Positions 1 through 6,500 of a stretch of 6,783 nucleotides of DNA are shown here, piece after piece; the stretch's first letter is position 1, and each line of letters starts with the position of its first letter. The stretch is from Bacteroidales bacterium (lineage in GTDB: Bacteria > Bacteroidota > Bacteroidia > Bacteroidales > VadinHA17), in assembly GCA_003518245.1 (NCBI GenBank), contig DOZA01000314.1, positions 1 to 6,783 on the forward strand, in the 5' to 3' direction. A model generated the notes under the pieces. It saw only the letters and a list, made by a program, of their open reading frames with translations, was not told where the DNA came from and did not search any database. Position numbers and translations under genes: made by a program.

Positions 1-298
1 CCCTCCATAAGAACCTGCCTGTGTTGAGCATTGCGCGGCTGGCAACACATATGGCACCATTCCATCCACCCATATTGTAAGCATGGGTAAAAGTCAGCCC
101 ACGTTCTGAAAGCTTGTCAAGATTTGGAGTTATTATATCGTTAACATTGTTTTCTTTTGTGGTATATGACTGGTCATCAGCAAAAATAAACAGTATATTC
201 GGCGAGGCGTTTTTCTTATTCTGACTGGTACACCCGGGAAGAAAGGTAAACAGGATAAGATATATTACAGAAATTATATTTACCGCAATGCACTTCAT
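1..298 (-). CDS. Sulfatase lipoprotein, N-terminal part (cut by window edge)
   Basis: This is the start of a formylglycine-dependent sulfatase of the alkaline phosphatase superfamily, which hydrolyses sulfate esters, often on polysaccharides. I translated the minus strand by hand; 99 codons are present and the rest lies left of position 1. Residues 1-23 look like a lipoprotein signal: Lys2, a hydrophobic stretch, then LPGC with Cys23 as the lipidation site, so the enzyme is probably anchored in an envelope membrane. After a short linker comes NILFIFADDQ (residues 34-43), whose Asp41-Asp42 are typical metal ligands. The signature CVASR begins at Cys84 and continues AMLNTGR; Cys84 is the residue converted to formylglycine. 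This is the CxASR variant of the usual CxPSR. An ATG two codons upstream (304) is in frame; I prefer 298 because MK is a normal signal start. The substrate cannot be told. The gene diverges from the YgjP-like gene. Confidence 0.9.
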   Translation of the reverse strand, partial: MKCIAVNIISVIYLILFTFLPGCTSQNKKNASPNILFIFADDQSYTTKENNVNDIITPNLDKLSERGLTFTHAYNMGGWNGAICVASRAMLNTGRFLWR

Positions 299-331
299 AA
301 CCATGTTTTAAAGACCGGTTTATAATTAATA

Positions 332-339
332 TAAAGGTA
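332..339 (-). promoter_or_regulatory. Possible -7 element for the sulfatase gene
   Basis: Read on the minus strand this is TACCTTTA, seven of eight positions of the Bacteroidota -7 consensus TAnnTTTG. It lies 33 bp before the preferred sulfatase start. No TTG-type -33 element is visible at the expected distance, so this is a weak call. Confidence 0.22.
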
Positions 340-389
340 CTATTAAATCACTTATCTTCGACTGTAATATTATTTACGGGGTATAATAA

Positions 390-1091
390 ATGGCAAACCA
401 GGAAAAGATCATAGTTGGTACGGTTCAGGCGGTATTAATACGAAAACCTATAAGGAATATTTATATAAGGGTATATCCTCCTGACGGAAAGGTAATAGTT
501 ACTGTACCCGGAAGGATGACTGAGATAGCAATAGAAGAGTTTTTAGAGAAAAAACGGGACTGGATAATAAAACAGCACCAGAGACTTAAAAACAAAGCAT
601 TTGAAGGCCCTAAAAAATATGAACATGGTGAATATCACTGGTATGAAGGAAAGAAATATATGCTTGAAATAGGTAAGGGTAACCGAAAACAAGGTGTATC
701 ATTGGATGAAAACAGGCTATTGATGAATATCAATAATATCCATGACACTAAGGTAAAGGAAAAACTGCTGGATAGTTGGTATCGCGAAAATATGAGGGAT
801 AAGCTCCCAGCACTACTTAAGAAATGGGAAAGGAGGATGGATCTAAAGGTGTCGGAGCTGAGGATAAAAAAGATGAAATCAAAATGGGGCAGCTGTAATA
901 TATCATCACGAAGAATATGGTTGAGCCTTGAGCTTGCAAAATATGATGACAGCATACTTGAATATATACTGGTGCATGAGATGGTACATCTTCTTGAAAG
1001 GAAACATAACAGCAGGTTCTATAAGCTGATGGATAAATATCTGCCGGAATGGAAAGAAAGAAAAATAATAATATCCAATACTCTTTCTTAA
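390..1091 (+). CDS. YgjP-like (DUF45) zinc metallopeptidase
   Basis: This is a predicted soluble zinc metallopeptidase of the YgjP-like/DUF45 family, related to the SprT and WLM groups; the substrates of this family are largely unknown. The 233 residues match the family's usual size. Residues 10-65 form the typical N-terminal part, with a beta strand pattern (IYIRVYPPDGKVIVTVP) followed by a helix ending in KKRDWIIK. The conserved WGSC is at 166-169. The zinc site is HEMVH (196-200), with Glu197 as the catalytic base and His206 (in RKHNSRF) as the third ligand. There is no signal peptide or membrane segment, so it should be cytoplasmic. The start is secure because a TAA stop sits immediately before the ATG in the same frame; a GGGG at 378-381 is at most a weak ribosome binding site. 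It lies 58 bp before tldD on the same strand and could be co-transcribed, which is not proven. Confidence 0.92.
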   Translation: MANQEKIIVGTVQAVLIRKPIRNIYIRVYPPDGKVIVTVPGRMTEIAIEEFLEKKRDWIIKQHQRLKNKAFEGPKKYEHGEYHWYEGKKYMLEIGKGNRKQGVSLDENRLLMNINNIHDTKVKEKLLDSWYRENMRDKLPALLKKWERRMDLKVSELRIKKMKSKWGSCNISSRRIWLSLELAKYDDSILEYILVHEMVHLLERKHNSRFYKLMDKYLPEWKERKIIISNTLS

Positions 1092-1124
1092 ACCATAAAA
1101 TATTACCTTGTATCGTTAATTTTA

Positions 1125-1132
1125 TTACTTTG
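1125..1132 (+). promoter_or_regulatory. Possible -7 element for tldD
   Basis: TTACTTTG matches seven of eight positions of the Bacteroidota TAnnTTTG element and ends 17 bp before the tldD ATG. The nearest upstream TTG (1108-1110) is only 14 bp away, shorter than normal, so the site is doubtful. It would matter because it decides whether tldD-pmbA can be expressed apart from the YgjP-like gene. Confidence 0.2.
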
Positions 1133-1149
1133 ACTAACTGAATCAGAAT

Positions 1150-2676
1150 ATGAATTTTAACAGACGTAATTTTTTAATAACAAGTGGTGCTGCCATGGCA
1201 GGGACAATTATTATACCTCCTTTTCTTGAGTCATGCAGTAGCCAGAAAATATCTCCAGATGTGAAAAACTACCTTGAACATTTTCAGATGACCACAGATA
1301 TCCTTGGAAAGATTATTTCCGGGGCAATGTCAAAGGGTGGCGATTATGCAGACCTGTTTTTTGAACACAGGATATCAAACAATATCAGCTTACAGGATGG
1401 TAAAGTCAACAGTGCCGGTTCAAATATTGATTACGGTGTTGGTATAAGGGTACTGAAAGGAGACCAGACAGGCTTTGCCTATTCTGAATCAATGGATACT
1501 GAATCAATGCTTGATGCCGCAAAAATGGCCGCCAGTATAGCTTCAGTCCGGGGTGCTTTCAATAATGATATTTTCAGTGAGAAAGTGCCATCTGATTATT
1601 ACAGTATAAAAACAACATGGGAAGATGTTTCGGTTAAAGATAAAGTACCTTTTGTTCAAAATATAAATGATAAAATATTCTCGCTGGACGAAAAGGTGAT
1701 AAAAGTAAATGCATTTCTGAGTGACGAAACCAGTTATGTTCTTTTTTATAATTCAGATGGAAGGCTGAGTTATGATTATCGTCCTCTTGCCAGCTTCGGG
1801 GCGGTGTGTATTATGCAAAAAGGAAAACAAATAGAAAACTCGTACAGCGCAAGATCGTACAGGAAAGGTTTTGAGTGGTTATCGGAAGAGCTTGTTGATG
1901 AAATAGCAAAGGAGGCTGTAGACAGGACAAACTTATTGTTTGAGGCCACTAAACCCAAGGCAGGAGAGATGCCGGTTATCCTGGGCGCCGGGGGCTCAGG
2001 CATTTTGCTTCATGAAGCTATAGGTCATGCCTTTGAGGCTGATTTTAACAGGAAGAAAACCTCTATTTTCAGTGATAAGATGGGTAAAAGAGTGGCTGAG
2101 AACTTTATTAATATAATTGATGATGGCACACTGATTAATAACCGCGGATCATTGAATATTGATGATGAAGGTAATGATGTGAAAAAGACATACCTGGTTA
2201 AGGATGGTGTTCTTAACAGTTATATTCATGACAGGATAAGCTCACAATATTATAATGTTGAACCTACCGGCAATGGACGCAGACAATCATACCAATATAT
2301 ACCCCAGCCCAGGATGAGATCAACATACATGGAACCGGGACCGCATACAAAAGAAGAAATACTGGCTGAAGTTGATTATGGTGTTTATGTGGACAATTTC
2401 AGTAACGGCCAGGTTAAGATAGGTGCAGGAGATTTTACTTTCTTCGTAAAATCAGGATACCTGGTGGAGAAAGGTAAATTGACAGAGCCAATAAAGGATA
2501 TAAATATCGTTGGTAATGGTCCACAGGCCCTGTCAGATATAAGTATGGCAGCTGACGACTATAAGACTGATAACGGTACATGGATGTGTGGTAAAGGAGG
2601 CCAGTCGGTCCCGGTAACAATGGGCTTGCCCACAGTGCTTGTTAAAAAACTTACCGTTGGTGGAATAAATACATAA
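1150..2676 (+). CDS. tldD: TldD-type metallopeptidase with Tat/lipoprotein-like signal
   Basis: This is the catalytic subunit of a TldD/TldE (PmbA) protease. The E. coli pair degrades unstructured peptides, finishes microcin B17 maturation and removes the CcdA antitoxin. The 508 residues equal a normal TldD of about 480 plus an N-terminal extension. That extension reads NRRNFL at 4-9, a near-consensus twin-arginine motif, then a hydrophobic stretch and ESCSS with Cys29, so export by Tat and possible lipidation are predicted. The zinc motif is HEAIGH (288-293) with Glu289 catalytic, followed by the family blocks SIFSDK (305-310), DDGTLINNRGS (324-334), PTGNGRR (372-378) and, near the C terminus, CGKGGQS with Cys480 as the expected third metal ligand. 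The catalytic set is therefore complete. A TAA stop lies in frame 12 bp upstream of the ATG, so no longer N terminus is possible. The partner gene pmbA follows after 45 bp. Confidence 0.93.
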   Translation: MNFNRRNFLITSGAAMAGTIIIPPFLESCSSQKISPDVKNYLEHFQMTTDILGKIISGAMSKGGDYADLFFEHRISNNISLQDGKVNSAGSNIDYGVGIRVLKGDQTGFAYSESMDTESMLDAAKMAASIASVRGAFNNDIFSEKVPSDYYSIKTTWEDVSVKDKVPFVQNINDKIFSLDEKVIKVNAFLSDETSYVLFYNSDGRLSYDYRPLASFGAVCIMQKGKQIENSYSARSYRKGFEWLSEELVDEIAKEAVDRTNLLFEATKPKAGEMPVILGAGGSGILLHEAIGHAFEADFNRKKTSIFSDKMGKRVAENFINIIDDGTLINNRGSLNIDDEGNDVKKTYLVKDGVLNSYIHDRISSQYYNVEPTGNGRRQSYQYIPQPRMRSTYMEPGPHTKEEILAEVDYGVYVDNFSNGQVKIGAGDFTFFVKSGYLVEKGKLTEPIKDINIVGNGPQALSDISMAADDYKTDNGTWMCGKGGQSVPVTMGLPTVLVKKLTVGGINT

Positions 2677-2721
2677 AAGCCTTTTAATGGATTAATAATC
2701 ATCTAAAAGAAATAGGATAAA

Positions 2722-4041
2722 ATGACTAAGGAAGAAAAATATGCATTAGCAAACCGGGTTATTGATCACGCTCTTGAGAGCGGAGCTCAACAGGTTAAGG
2801 TAATTATAAATCACAACCAGAGTAATAATATATCCATCAGGGAGGAAAAGATTGAAAATCTTGAACAGTCGATAGAAAGAGGGATGAGAATCTATTTATT
2901 TGTTGATAATAAATATTCGGTTCATTCGACAAACAGGCTGGATAACAGGAGAGAACTTAATAAATTTATAAGTGAAGCCATTGAAAGCACCAAATATCTT
3001 GCTGAAGATGAATACAGAAGCCTGCCTGAGCCTGGTTTATATTATAAGGGCAATGGTCCCGATCTGAAAACCTGCGATAATGGGTTTAAATCAATTGACC
3101 CACAACAAAAAATATATTCTGCATTTGCTGTTGAAAAAGAAGTGCTTGGGCAAGACGAAAGGATTATTTCCGTGACAGCATCGTATGATGATGGAATGTC
3201 TGACACGGTAATGGTTACAAGTAATGGATTTGAAGGAGACAGGTCAAATACGTATTACAGCCTGAGCGCATCTGTTTCTGTAAAGGAAGGAGATGCAAGA
3301 CCAGGCGATTACTGGTATGATAGCTCTGTCTTTTATAATCAACTGGAAAAAAAAGGAATAGGGAAAAAGGCGCTGGAAAGAGCCTTAAAAAAGCTCGGTC
3401 AGGGGAAAATAGAATCTGCAAATATGCCTATGATTATTGAAAACAGACTGGCAGGGCAGAGCCTTGCCCCATTGGTGCAGGCCCTTAATGGTTCTGCTAT
3501 TCAGCAAAAAAATTCATTCCTTATTGATATGCTGGGAGAGAAGGTGGGATCCGATAAACTTGACCTGGTTGATGATCCTTTCATTATTTCCGGACGGGGA
3601 TCAGGCTTGTTTGACAATGAGGGCCTGGCATTAAAGAAACGTACTGTTTTTGAGAAAGGAGTTCTTAAATCATATTATATAGATACTTATTACGGCAAAA
3701 AACTAGGCATGGACCCTACCAGCGGGATCACAACAAACCTGGTACTGAAACCTGGAGACAGAAATCTTGAAGAAATGATAGCTTCCCTTGATAAGGGAAT
3801 ACTTGTAACAGGATTTAACGGAGGCAATGCAAACGGTTCAACAGGTGACTTTTCCTATGGTATAGATGGCTTTCTGATTAAAAAAGGTAAAATAGTAAAG
3901 CCTGTTTCAGAGATGAATATAACAGGTAATATGTTAAAGCTGTTTAAAAACCTTGCAGAGGTGGGTAATGATGTATATAAAGATGCAGCATGGAGATCGC
4001 CTTCCCTGCTGTTCAACAATGTAAGCTTCAGCGGGCTGTAA
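2722..4041 (+). CDS. pmbA: PmbA/TldE, non-catalytic partner of TldD
   Basis: This is the second subunit of the TldD/TldE protease, which forms a heterodimer with TldD and carries no metal site of its own. The 439 residues match the family length. Where TldD has HEAIGH, this protein has NRLAGQSLAPL (241-251), with no metal-binding residues. Family landmarks are GLFDNEGLALKKR (295-307), KLGMDPTSG (327-335), STGDFSYGIDGF (373-384), PVSEMNITGN (394-403) and VGNDV (414-418), which line up with E. coli PmbA from memory. The N terminus (MTKEEKYALANR) is charged and helical; there is no signal peptide, and a TAG stop three codons upstream of the start rules out a longer one. That contrasts with the Tat-type signal on TldD. 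AGGA at 2714-2717 sits close to the ATG and is a weak ribosome binding site. It very likely forms an operon with tldD. Confidence 0.92.
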   Translation: MTKEEKYALANRVIDHALESGAQQVKVIINHNQSNNISIREEKIENLEQSIERGMRIYLFVDNKYSVHSTNRLDNRRELNKFISEAIESTKYLAEDEYRSLPEPGLYYKGNGPDLKTCDNGFKSIDPQQKIYSAFAVEKEVLGQDERIISVTASYDDGMSDTVMVTSNGFEGDRSNTYYSLSASVSVKEGDARPGDYWYDSSVFYNQLEKKGIGKKALERALKKLGQGKIESANMPMIIENRLAGQSLAPLVQALNGSAIQQKNSFLIDMLGEKVGSDKLDLVDDPFIISGRGSGLFDNEGLALKKRTVFEKGVLKSYYIDTYYGKKLGMDPTSGITTNLVLKPGDRNLEEMIASLDKGILVTGFNGGNANGSTGDFSYGIDGFLIKKGKIVKPVSEMNITGNMLKLFKNLAEVGNDVYKDAAWRSPSLLFNNVSFSGL

Positions 4042-4052
4042 TGCGAATTATA

Positions 4053-4070
4053 GCTAATTAGGGCTGATTA
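4053..4070. repeat. Short direct repeat, period 10 bp
   Basis: GCTAATTA (4053-4060) and GCTGATTA (4063-4070) are direct copies differing at one base and spaced by one helical turn, just after the pmbA stop. This could be part of a regulatory site for the next gene, or chance in AT-rich DNA. Confidence 0.25.
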
Positions 4071-4086
4071 TCACAACCCTTACTAC

Positions 4087-4108
4087 TGTATGAATCTTAG
4101 ATCATACA
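4087..4108. promoter_or_regulatory. 7-bp perfect dyad in the leader of the TIP30-like gene
   Basis: TGTATGA (4087-4093) and TCATACA (4102-4108) are perfect inverted copies separated by 8 bp; allowing one bulged A, the arms extend to nine pairs around a TTA loop. The dyad lies 27-48 bp before the preferred ATG at 4135 and could be an operator or an RNA hairpin. The inner six bases, GTATGA and TCATAC, are the half-sites known for E. coli NikR, but that operator has a 16-bp spacer. Confidence 0.4.
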
Positions 4109-4134
4109 TACTTGTTTTAAACATAAAAAGGCTA

Positions 4135-4809
4135 ATGAACAAAACAGCTATTGTATTCGGGGCAACAGGCTTGGTAGGCAGTGAGTTAATATACCAGTTA
4201 ATAAAAGATATCAGGTATAGGGCGGTTAAGGTATTTACACGTCGTGACCTGCATATTGAACATATAAAGGTGGTTGAAAAGATAGTCAACGTGGAGAAGG
4301 TCACGGAATACAGCGATGAAATTAAGGGCGATGACCTCTTTATTTGCATTGGAACAACAAGAAAAAAGGCAGGATCAGTTGAACGAATGGAAGATATTGA
4401 TCGTAAGCTGCCGGGACGGATAGCAAAAGCAGCACTGGTCAATGAAGTTAAGAATATTGCTGTTGTTTCTAGCATTGGCGCTAATCCGAAGTCAGGTAAT
4501 TATTATTACAGGATAAAAGGGAAAATGGAAGAAGATATTCTTTCCATGAATTTCGCACTAAAGCGTATCCTGAGACCCTCAATATTACTCGGTAAAAGAG
4601 ATGAGGTCAGGATTCTTGAATCACTTGGCAAGGTAATGGTCAAAGGACTTGGTTTTTTGCTTAAGGGAAAGAGAAGGAAGTACAGGGGGGTCATGGCCAG
4701 GGATGTGGCATCCATAATGGTCAGAGAAATAAATAATATCAACGGGAAAGAAATTTATGAATCAGATGAGATAATGGCAATAAGCAAGGCTGAGAAAGAG
4801 ATTAAATAA
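4135..4809 (+). CDS. TIP30/HTATIP2-like NAD(P)-binding oxidoreductase
   Basis: This is a predicted NAD(P)-binding protein of the atypical short-chain dehydrogenase group, closest in motif pattern to TIP30/HTATIP2. Bacterial members have no settled reaction. From the ATG at 4135 the protein has 224 residues and begins MNKTAIVFGATGLVG, placing the dinucleotide-binding glycines (GATGLVG, 9-15) at the N terminus as the fold requires. An in-frame ATG at 4090 would add 15 residues before the first beta strand and lies within a dyad, so I prefer 4135. Other landmarks are CIGTTRKKAG (71-80), VVSSIGA (110-116), a YxxxK-like pair Tyr124/Lys128 in YYYRIKGK, and LRPSILLG (146-153). No signal peptide or membrane segment is clear; it should be cytoplasmic. 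It is 93 bp after pmbA and 68 bp before lemA on the same strand, with no obvious functional link to either. Confidence 0.85.
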   Translation: MNKTAIVFGATGLVGSELIYQLIKDIRYRAVKVFTRRDLHIEHIKVVEKIVNVEKVTEYSDEIKGDDLFICIGTTRKKAGSVERMEDIDRKLPGRIAKAALVNEVKNIAVVSSIGANPKSGNYYYRIKGKMEEDILSMNFALKRILRPSILLGKRDEVRILESLGKVMVKGLGFLLKGKRRKYRGVMARDVASIMVREINNINGKEIYESDEIMAISKAEKEIK

Positions 4810-4823
4810 AACCATTATTCCAG

Positions 4824-4833
4824 TATTGCAATA
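4824..4833. repeat. 10-bp perfect palindrome at the lemA promoter
   Basis: TATTGCAATA reads the same on both strands. It covers the ATTG proposed as the -33 element of the lemA promoter, so a protein bound here could control the operon. A 10-bp palindrome in AT-rich DNA may also be chance. Confidence 0.35.
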
Positions 4834-4854
4834 TTCCATTATTTAATATATTTG
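4825..4854 (+). promoter_or_regulatory. Bacteroidota-type promoter for lemA-htpX
   Basis: TATATTTG at 4847-4854 is a perfect match to the Bacteroidota -7 consensus TAnnTTTG. ATTG at 4825-4828 stands 18 bp upstream and can serve as the -33 element. The lemA ATG follows 23 bp after the -7 element, leaving a short AT-rich leader without a Shine-Dalgarno sequence. This suggests that lemA-htpX is transcribed independently of the genes to the left. Confidence 0.6.
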
Positions 4855-4877
4855 CTTTTTAACCAATAAATTTTAAG

Positions 4878-5441
4878 ATGACAGGTTTAATTATCGTAAT
4901 TGCTGTAGTTGTTATTCTTGCCCTTTTCTTAATCTCGGCATATAACAGGCTGGTTAGACTGAGAAACAACAGGGAAAATGCATTTGCTGACATTGATGTT
5001 CAGCTAAGGCAGCGTCATGACCTTATACCTCAGCTTGTGGAAGCAGTCAAGGGGTATATGAAGCATGAAAGGGAACTGCTTACTGAGGTTACCAATGCCA
5101 GGGCCAGTGCAATGAAAGCGGGTACTATCAATGAAAAGATACAGGCCGAATCTAGATTATCATCTGCTCTCGGGGGCATACAGGTAGCCGTGGAAGCTTA
5201 TCCTGACCTGAAGGCCAACCAGAATTTTCTTAATCTACAGGAAGAGATATCTGATGTTGAGAATAAGCTTGCTGCTGCACGCCGGTTCTTTAATTCAGCA
5301 ACGAAGGAACAGAATGTTTCAGTTCAGTCTTTCCCCTCAAATATAGTTGCAGGAATGTTCGGTTTTAATAAGGAGCCCATGTTTGACCTTGGTGATCGCC
5401 GTGAGGTAATGGAAGAGCCACCTGCAGTAAGCTTTGAATAA
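4878..5441 (+). CDS. lemA: LemA family membrane protein
   Basis: This is a LemA family protein: a single N-terminal membrane anchor followed by a long helical, coiled-coil-like domain exposed outside the inner membrane. Its biochemical role is unsettled; it is commonly encoded beside HtpX-like proteases or TPM-domain proteins. The 187 residues fit the family. Residues 3-20 are a strongly hydrophobic segment (GLIIVIAVVVILALFLIS). Then comes the diagnostic DIDVQLRQRHDLIPQLVEAV (38-57), followed by KGYMKHE (58-64), AVEAYPDLKANQNFLNLQ (104-121) and ENKLAAARRFFN (128-139), and the SFPSNIVAGMFGF block (151-163) near the C terminus. The tail after residue 164 is short and acidic. It is the first gene of a tight pair, with htpX starting 8 bp after its stop, and it has its own promoter. 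Confidence 0.95.
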   Translation: MTGLIIVIAVVVILALFLISAYNRLVRLRNNRENAFADIDVQLRQRHDLIPQLVEAVKGYMKHERELLTEVTNARASAMKAGTINEKIQAESRLSSALGGIQVAVEAYPDLKANQNFLNLQEEISDVENKLAAARRFFNSATKEQNVSVQSFPSNIVAGMFGFNKEPMFDLGDRREVMEEPPAVSFE

Positions 5442-5449
5442 TATATGCC

Positions 5450-6385
5450 ATGAAATATGTAGGGTTACAGTCACAGATATGGAAGAATAATGCCCGTTCG
5501 GTAATACTGTTGATTCTTTTTCCACTTGTAATGTTTGCACTGGTAATGATTTTCTGGCTTATATACAGTGTCTGGCAGGCAGAGGCAGAGATAGACCCCG
5601 TGGAAGGATTCCTGAGAACAATACCATGGATAGCAGCAGGTGTTATTCTTTGGTTTATTATAGCATGGAATTCGCACACATCCATGATTAATAAAGCTAC
5701 CGGTTCAAGACCACTGGAAAGAAAAGAGAACAAAAGGATATATAACATTGTAGAAAATCTTTCTATTGCAGCAGGAATGAAAAGAATGCCCAAAATTAAT
5801 GTAATTGAGGATGATAGTCTTAATGCTTTTGCCAGCGGCATAAACGGCAAAACATACACTATTTCTCTTTCCAGAGGTATTATAGATAAACTTGATGACG
5901 ATGAGCTGGAATCAGTAATAGCCCATGAATTGACTCATATACGAAACAAGGATGTGCGCCTTCTAATTATATCAGTTATTTTTGTAGGGATATTTGCCTT
6001 TGCAACACAAGCTCTGCTGCGTGGATCAATGTATGGAGGAGTGGGAAGAAGGAGGAACAGCAAGAACGGTGCTGCCATAATATTGATAATCATACTTGCT
6101 GCCGTTGGATGGCTGCTGACAACACTGTTCAGGTTTGCCCTGTCAAGGAAAAGGGAATACCTTGCTGATGCCGGAGCAGCAGAGCTTACACATAAACCTA
6201 TGGTTCTTGCTTCAGCCCTCAGGAAAGTGTCTGGTGATCCCAGGATTGAGGCTGTAACACGCAAGGATGTAGCACAAATGTTTATCGAAAACCCTGGAAT
6301 AAAGAAAAAAGGAGCCTCATTCTCAACGCTTTTTGCTACTCATCCTCCCATACAGGACAGGATACAGGTGCTGGAGCAGATGTAA
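5450..6385 (+). CDS. htpX: HtpX-like M48 membrane zinc protease
   Basis: This is an integral-membrane zinc endopeptidase of family M48B. E. coli HtpX takes part in quality control of membrane proteins together with FtsH. The 311 residues are close to normal. Hydrophobic segments at about 18-40, 58-74, 170-190 and 208-230 give four membrane spans. The active site faces the cytoplasm in the family: HELTH (159-163) with Glu160 catalytic, and Glu236 in REYLAD as the third zinc ligand. Supporting motifs are NAFASG (125-130) and the C-terminal THPP (297-300), both characteristic of M48. The first 17 residues form a polar, basic N terminus. All catalytic residues are present, so the enzyme should be active. 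Its start lies 8 bp after the lemA stop without a recognisable ribosome binding site, so it is probably translated from the same mRNA as lemA. I use htpX as a family name; orthology to the E. coli gene is not shown. Confidence 0.93.
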   Translation: MKYVGLQSQIWKNNARSVILLILFPLVMFALVMIFWLIYSVWQAEAEIDPVEGFLRTIPWIAAGVILWFIIAWNSHTSMINKATGSRPLERKENKRIYNIVENLSIAAGMKRMPKINVIEDDSLNAFASGINGKTYTISLSRGIIDKLDDDELESVIAHELTHIRNKDVRLLIISVIFVGIFAFATQALLRGSMYGGVGRRRNSKNGAAIILIIILAAVGWLLTTLFRFALSRKREYLADAGAAELTHKPMVLASALRKVSGDPRIEAVTRKDVAQMFIENPGIKKKGASFSTLFATHPPIQDRIQVLEQM

Positions 6386-6390
6386 AACAG

Positions 6391-6414
6391 GTTCCGGGTT
6401 CAGTTCCGGGTCAA
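6391..6414. repeat. Two tandem 12-bp units after htpX
   Basis: GTTCCGGGTTCA (6391-6402) is followed directly by GTTCCGGGTCAA (6403-6414); 10 of 12 bases agree. The units are GC-richer than the surroundings and begin 6 bp after the htpX stop. They might be a small repeat expansion or a protein-binding site; they form no useful hairpin. Confidence 0.55.
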
Positions 6415-6448
6415 AGGTTAATTTGTTAATTCATTAACCTGATTCAGG
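6415..6448. promoter_or_regulatory. Overlapping dyads upstream of nikR, candidate operator
   Basis: AGGTTAAT (6415-6422) and ATTAACCT (6433-6440) are perfect 8-bp inverted copies separated by 10 bp. A second palindrome, CCTGATTCAGG (6438-6448), overlaps the right arm. Both lie just upstream of the nikR -7 element and cover the place where a -33 element would sit, as expected for a repressor site; control by NikR itself is a guess. No T run follows, so a terminator for htpX is less likely. Confidence 0.4.
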
Positions 6449-6461
6449 ACATGATAATTCA

Positions 6462-6469
6462 TATCTTTG
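6462..6469 (+). promoter_or_regulatory. Bacteroidota-type -7 element for nikR
   Basis: TATCTTTG is a perfect match to TAnnTTTG and lies 31 bp before the nikR ATG, which allows a leader of about 25 bases. The -33 region around 6438-6441 reads CCTG, a poor match to TTTG, which may mean a weak or activator-dependent promoter. Confidence 0.5.
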
Positions 6470-6500
6470 TCGTAACACTTTTTATTAAAATAGTAATACC

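Noticed and set aside
1776..2003. Minus-strand open frame opposite tldD, and similar frames opposite the other genes
   Set aside because: These lie wholly inside well-supported genes on the other strand, and their proteins show no recognisable motifs. They are shadows of the real frames.
2674..2700. Short odd palindromes between tldD and pmbA
   Set aside because: The 13-base and 11-base palindromes are centred on a single base, so they cannot form hairpins. They are AT-rich and likely by chance.
3345..3355. Run of eight A in pmbA as a programmed frameshift site
   Set aside because: The reading frame continues through it to a normal family C terminus, and there is no alternative downstream frame with a sensible product.
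4061..4080. Terminator-like hairpin after pmbA (AGGG...CCCT)
   Set aside because: The stem is short with a mismatch, and there is no T tract behind it.
4090..4134. Longer N terminus for the TIP30-like protein from the ATG at 4090
   Set aside because: It would put 15 residues before the first beta strand of the dinucleotide-binding fold, and the ATG lies inside a dyad. The ATG at 4135 gives the normal family start.
6415..6440. Intrinsic terminator for lemA-htpX
   Set aside because: The stem is AT-rich with a 10-base loop and is not followed by a run of T, so it is better read as a protein-binding dyad.
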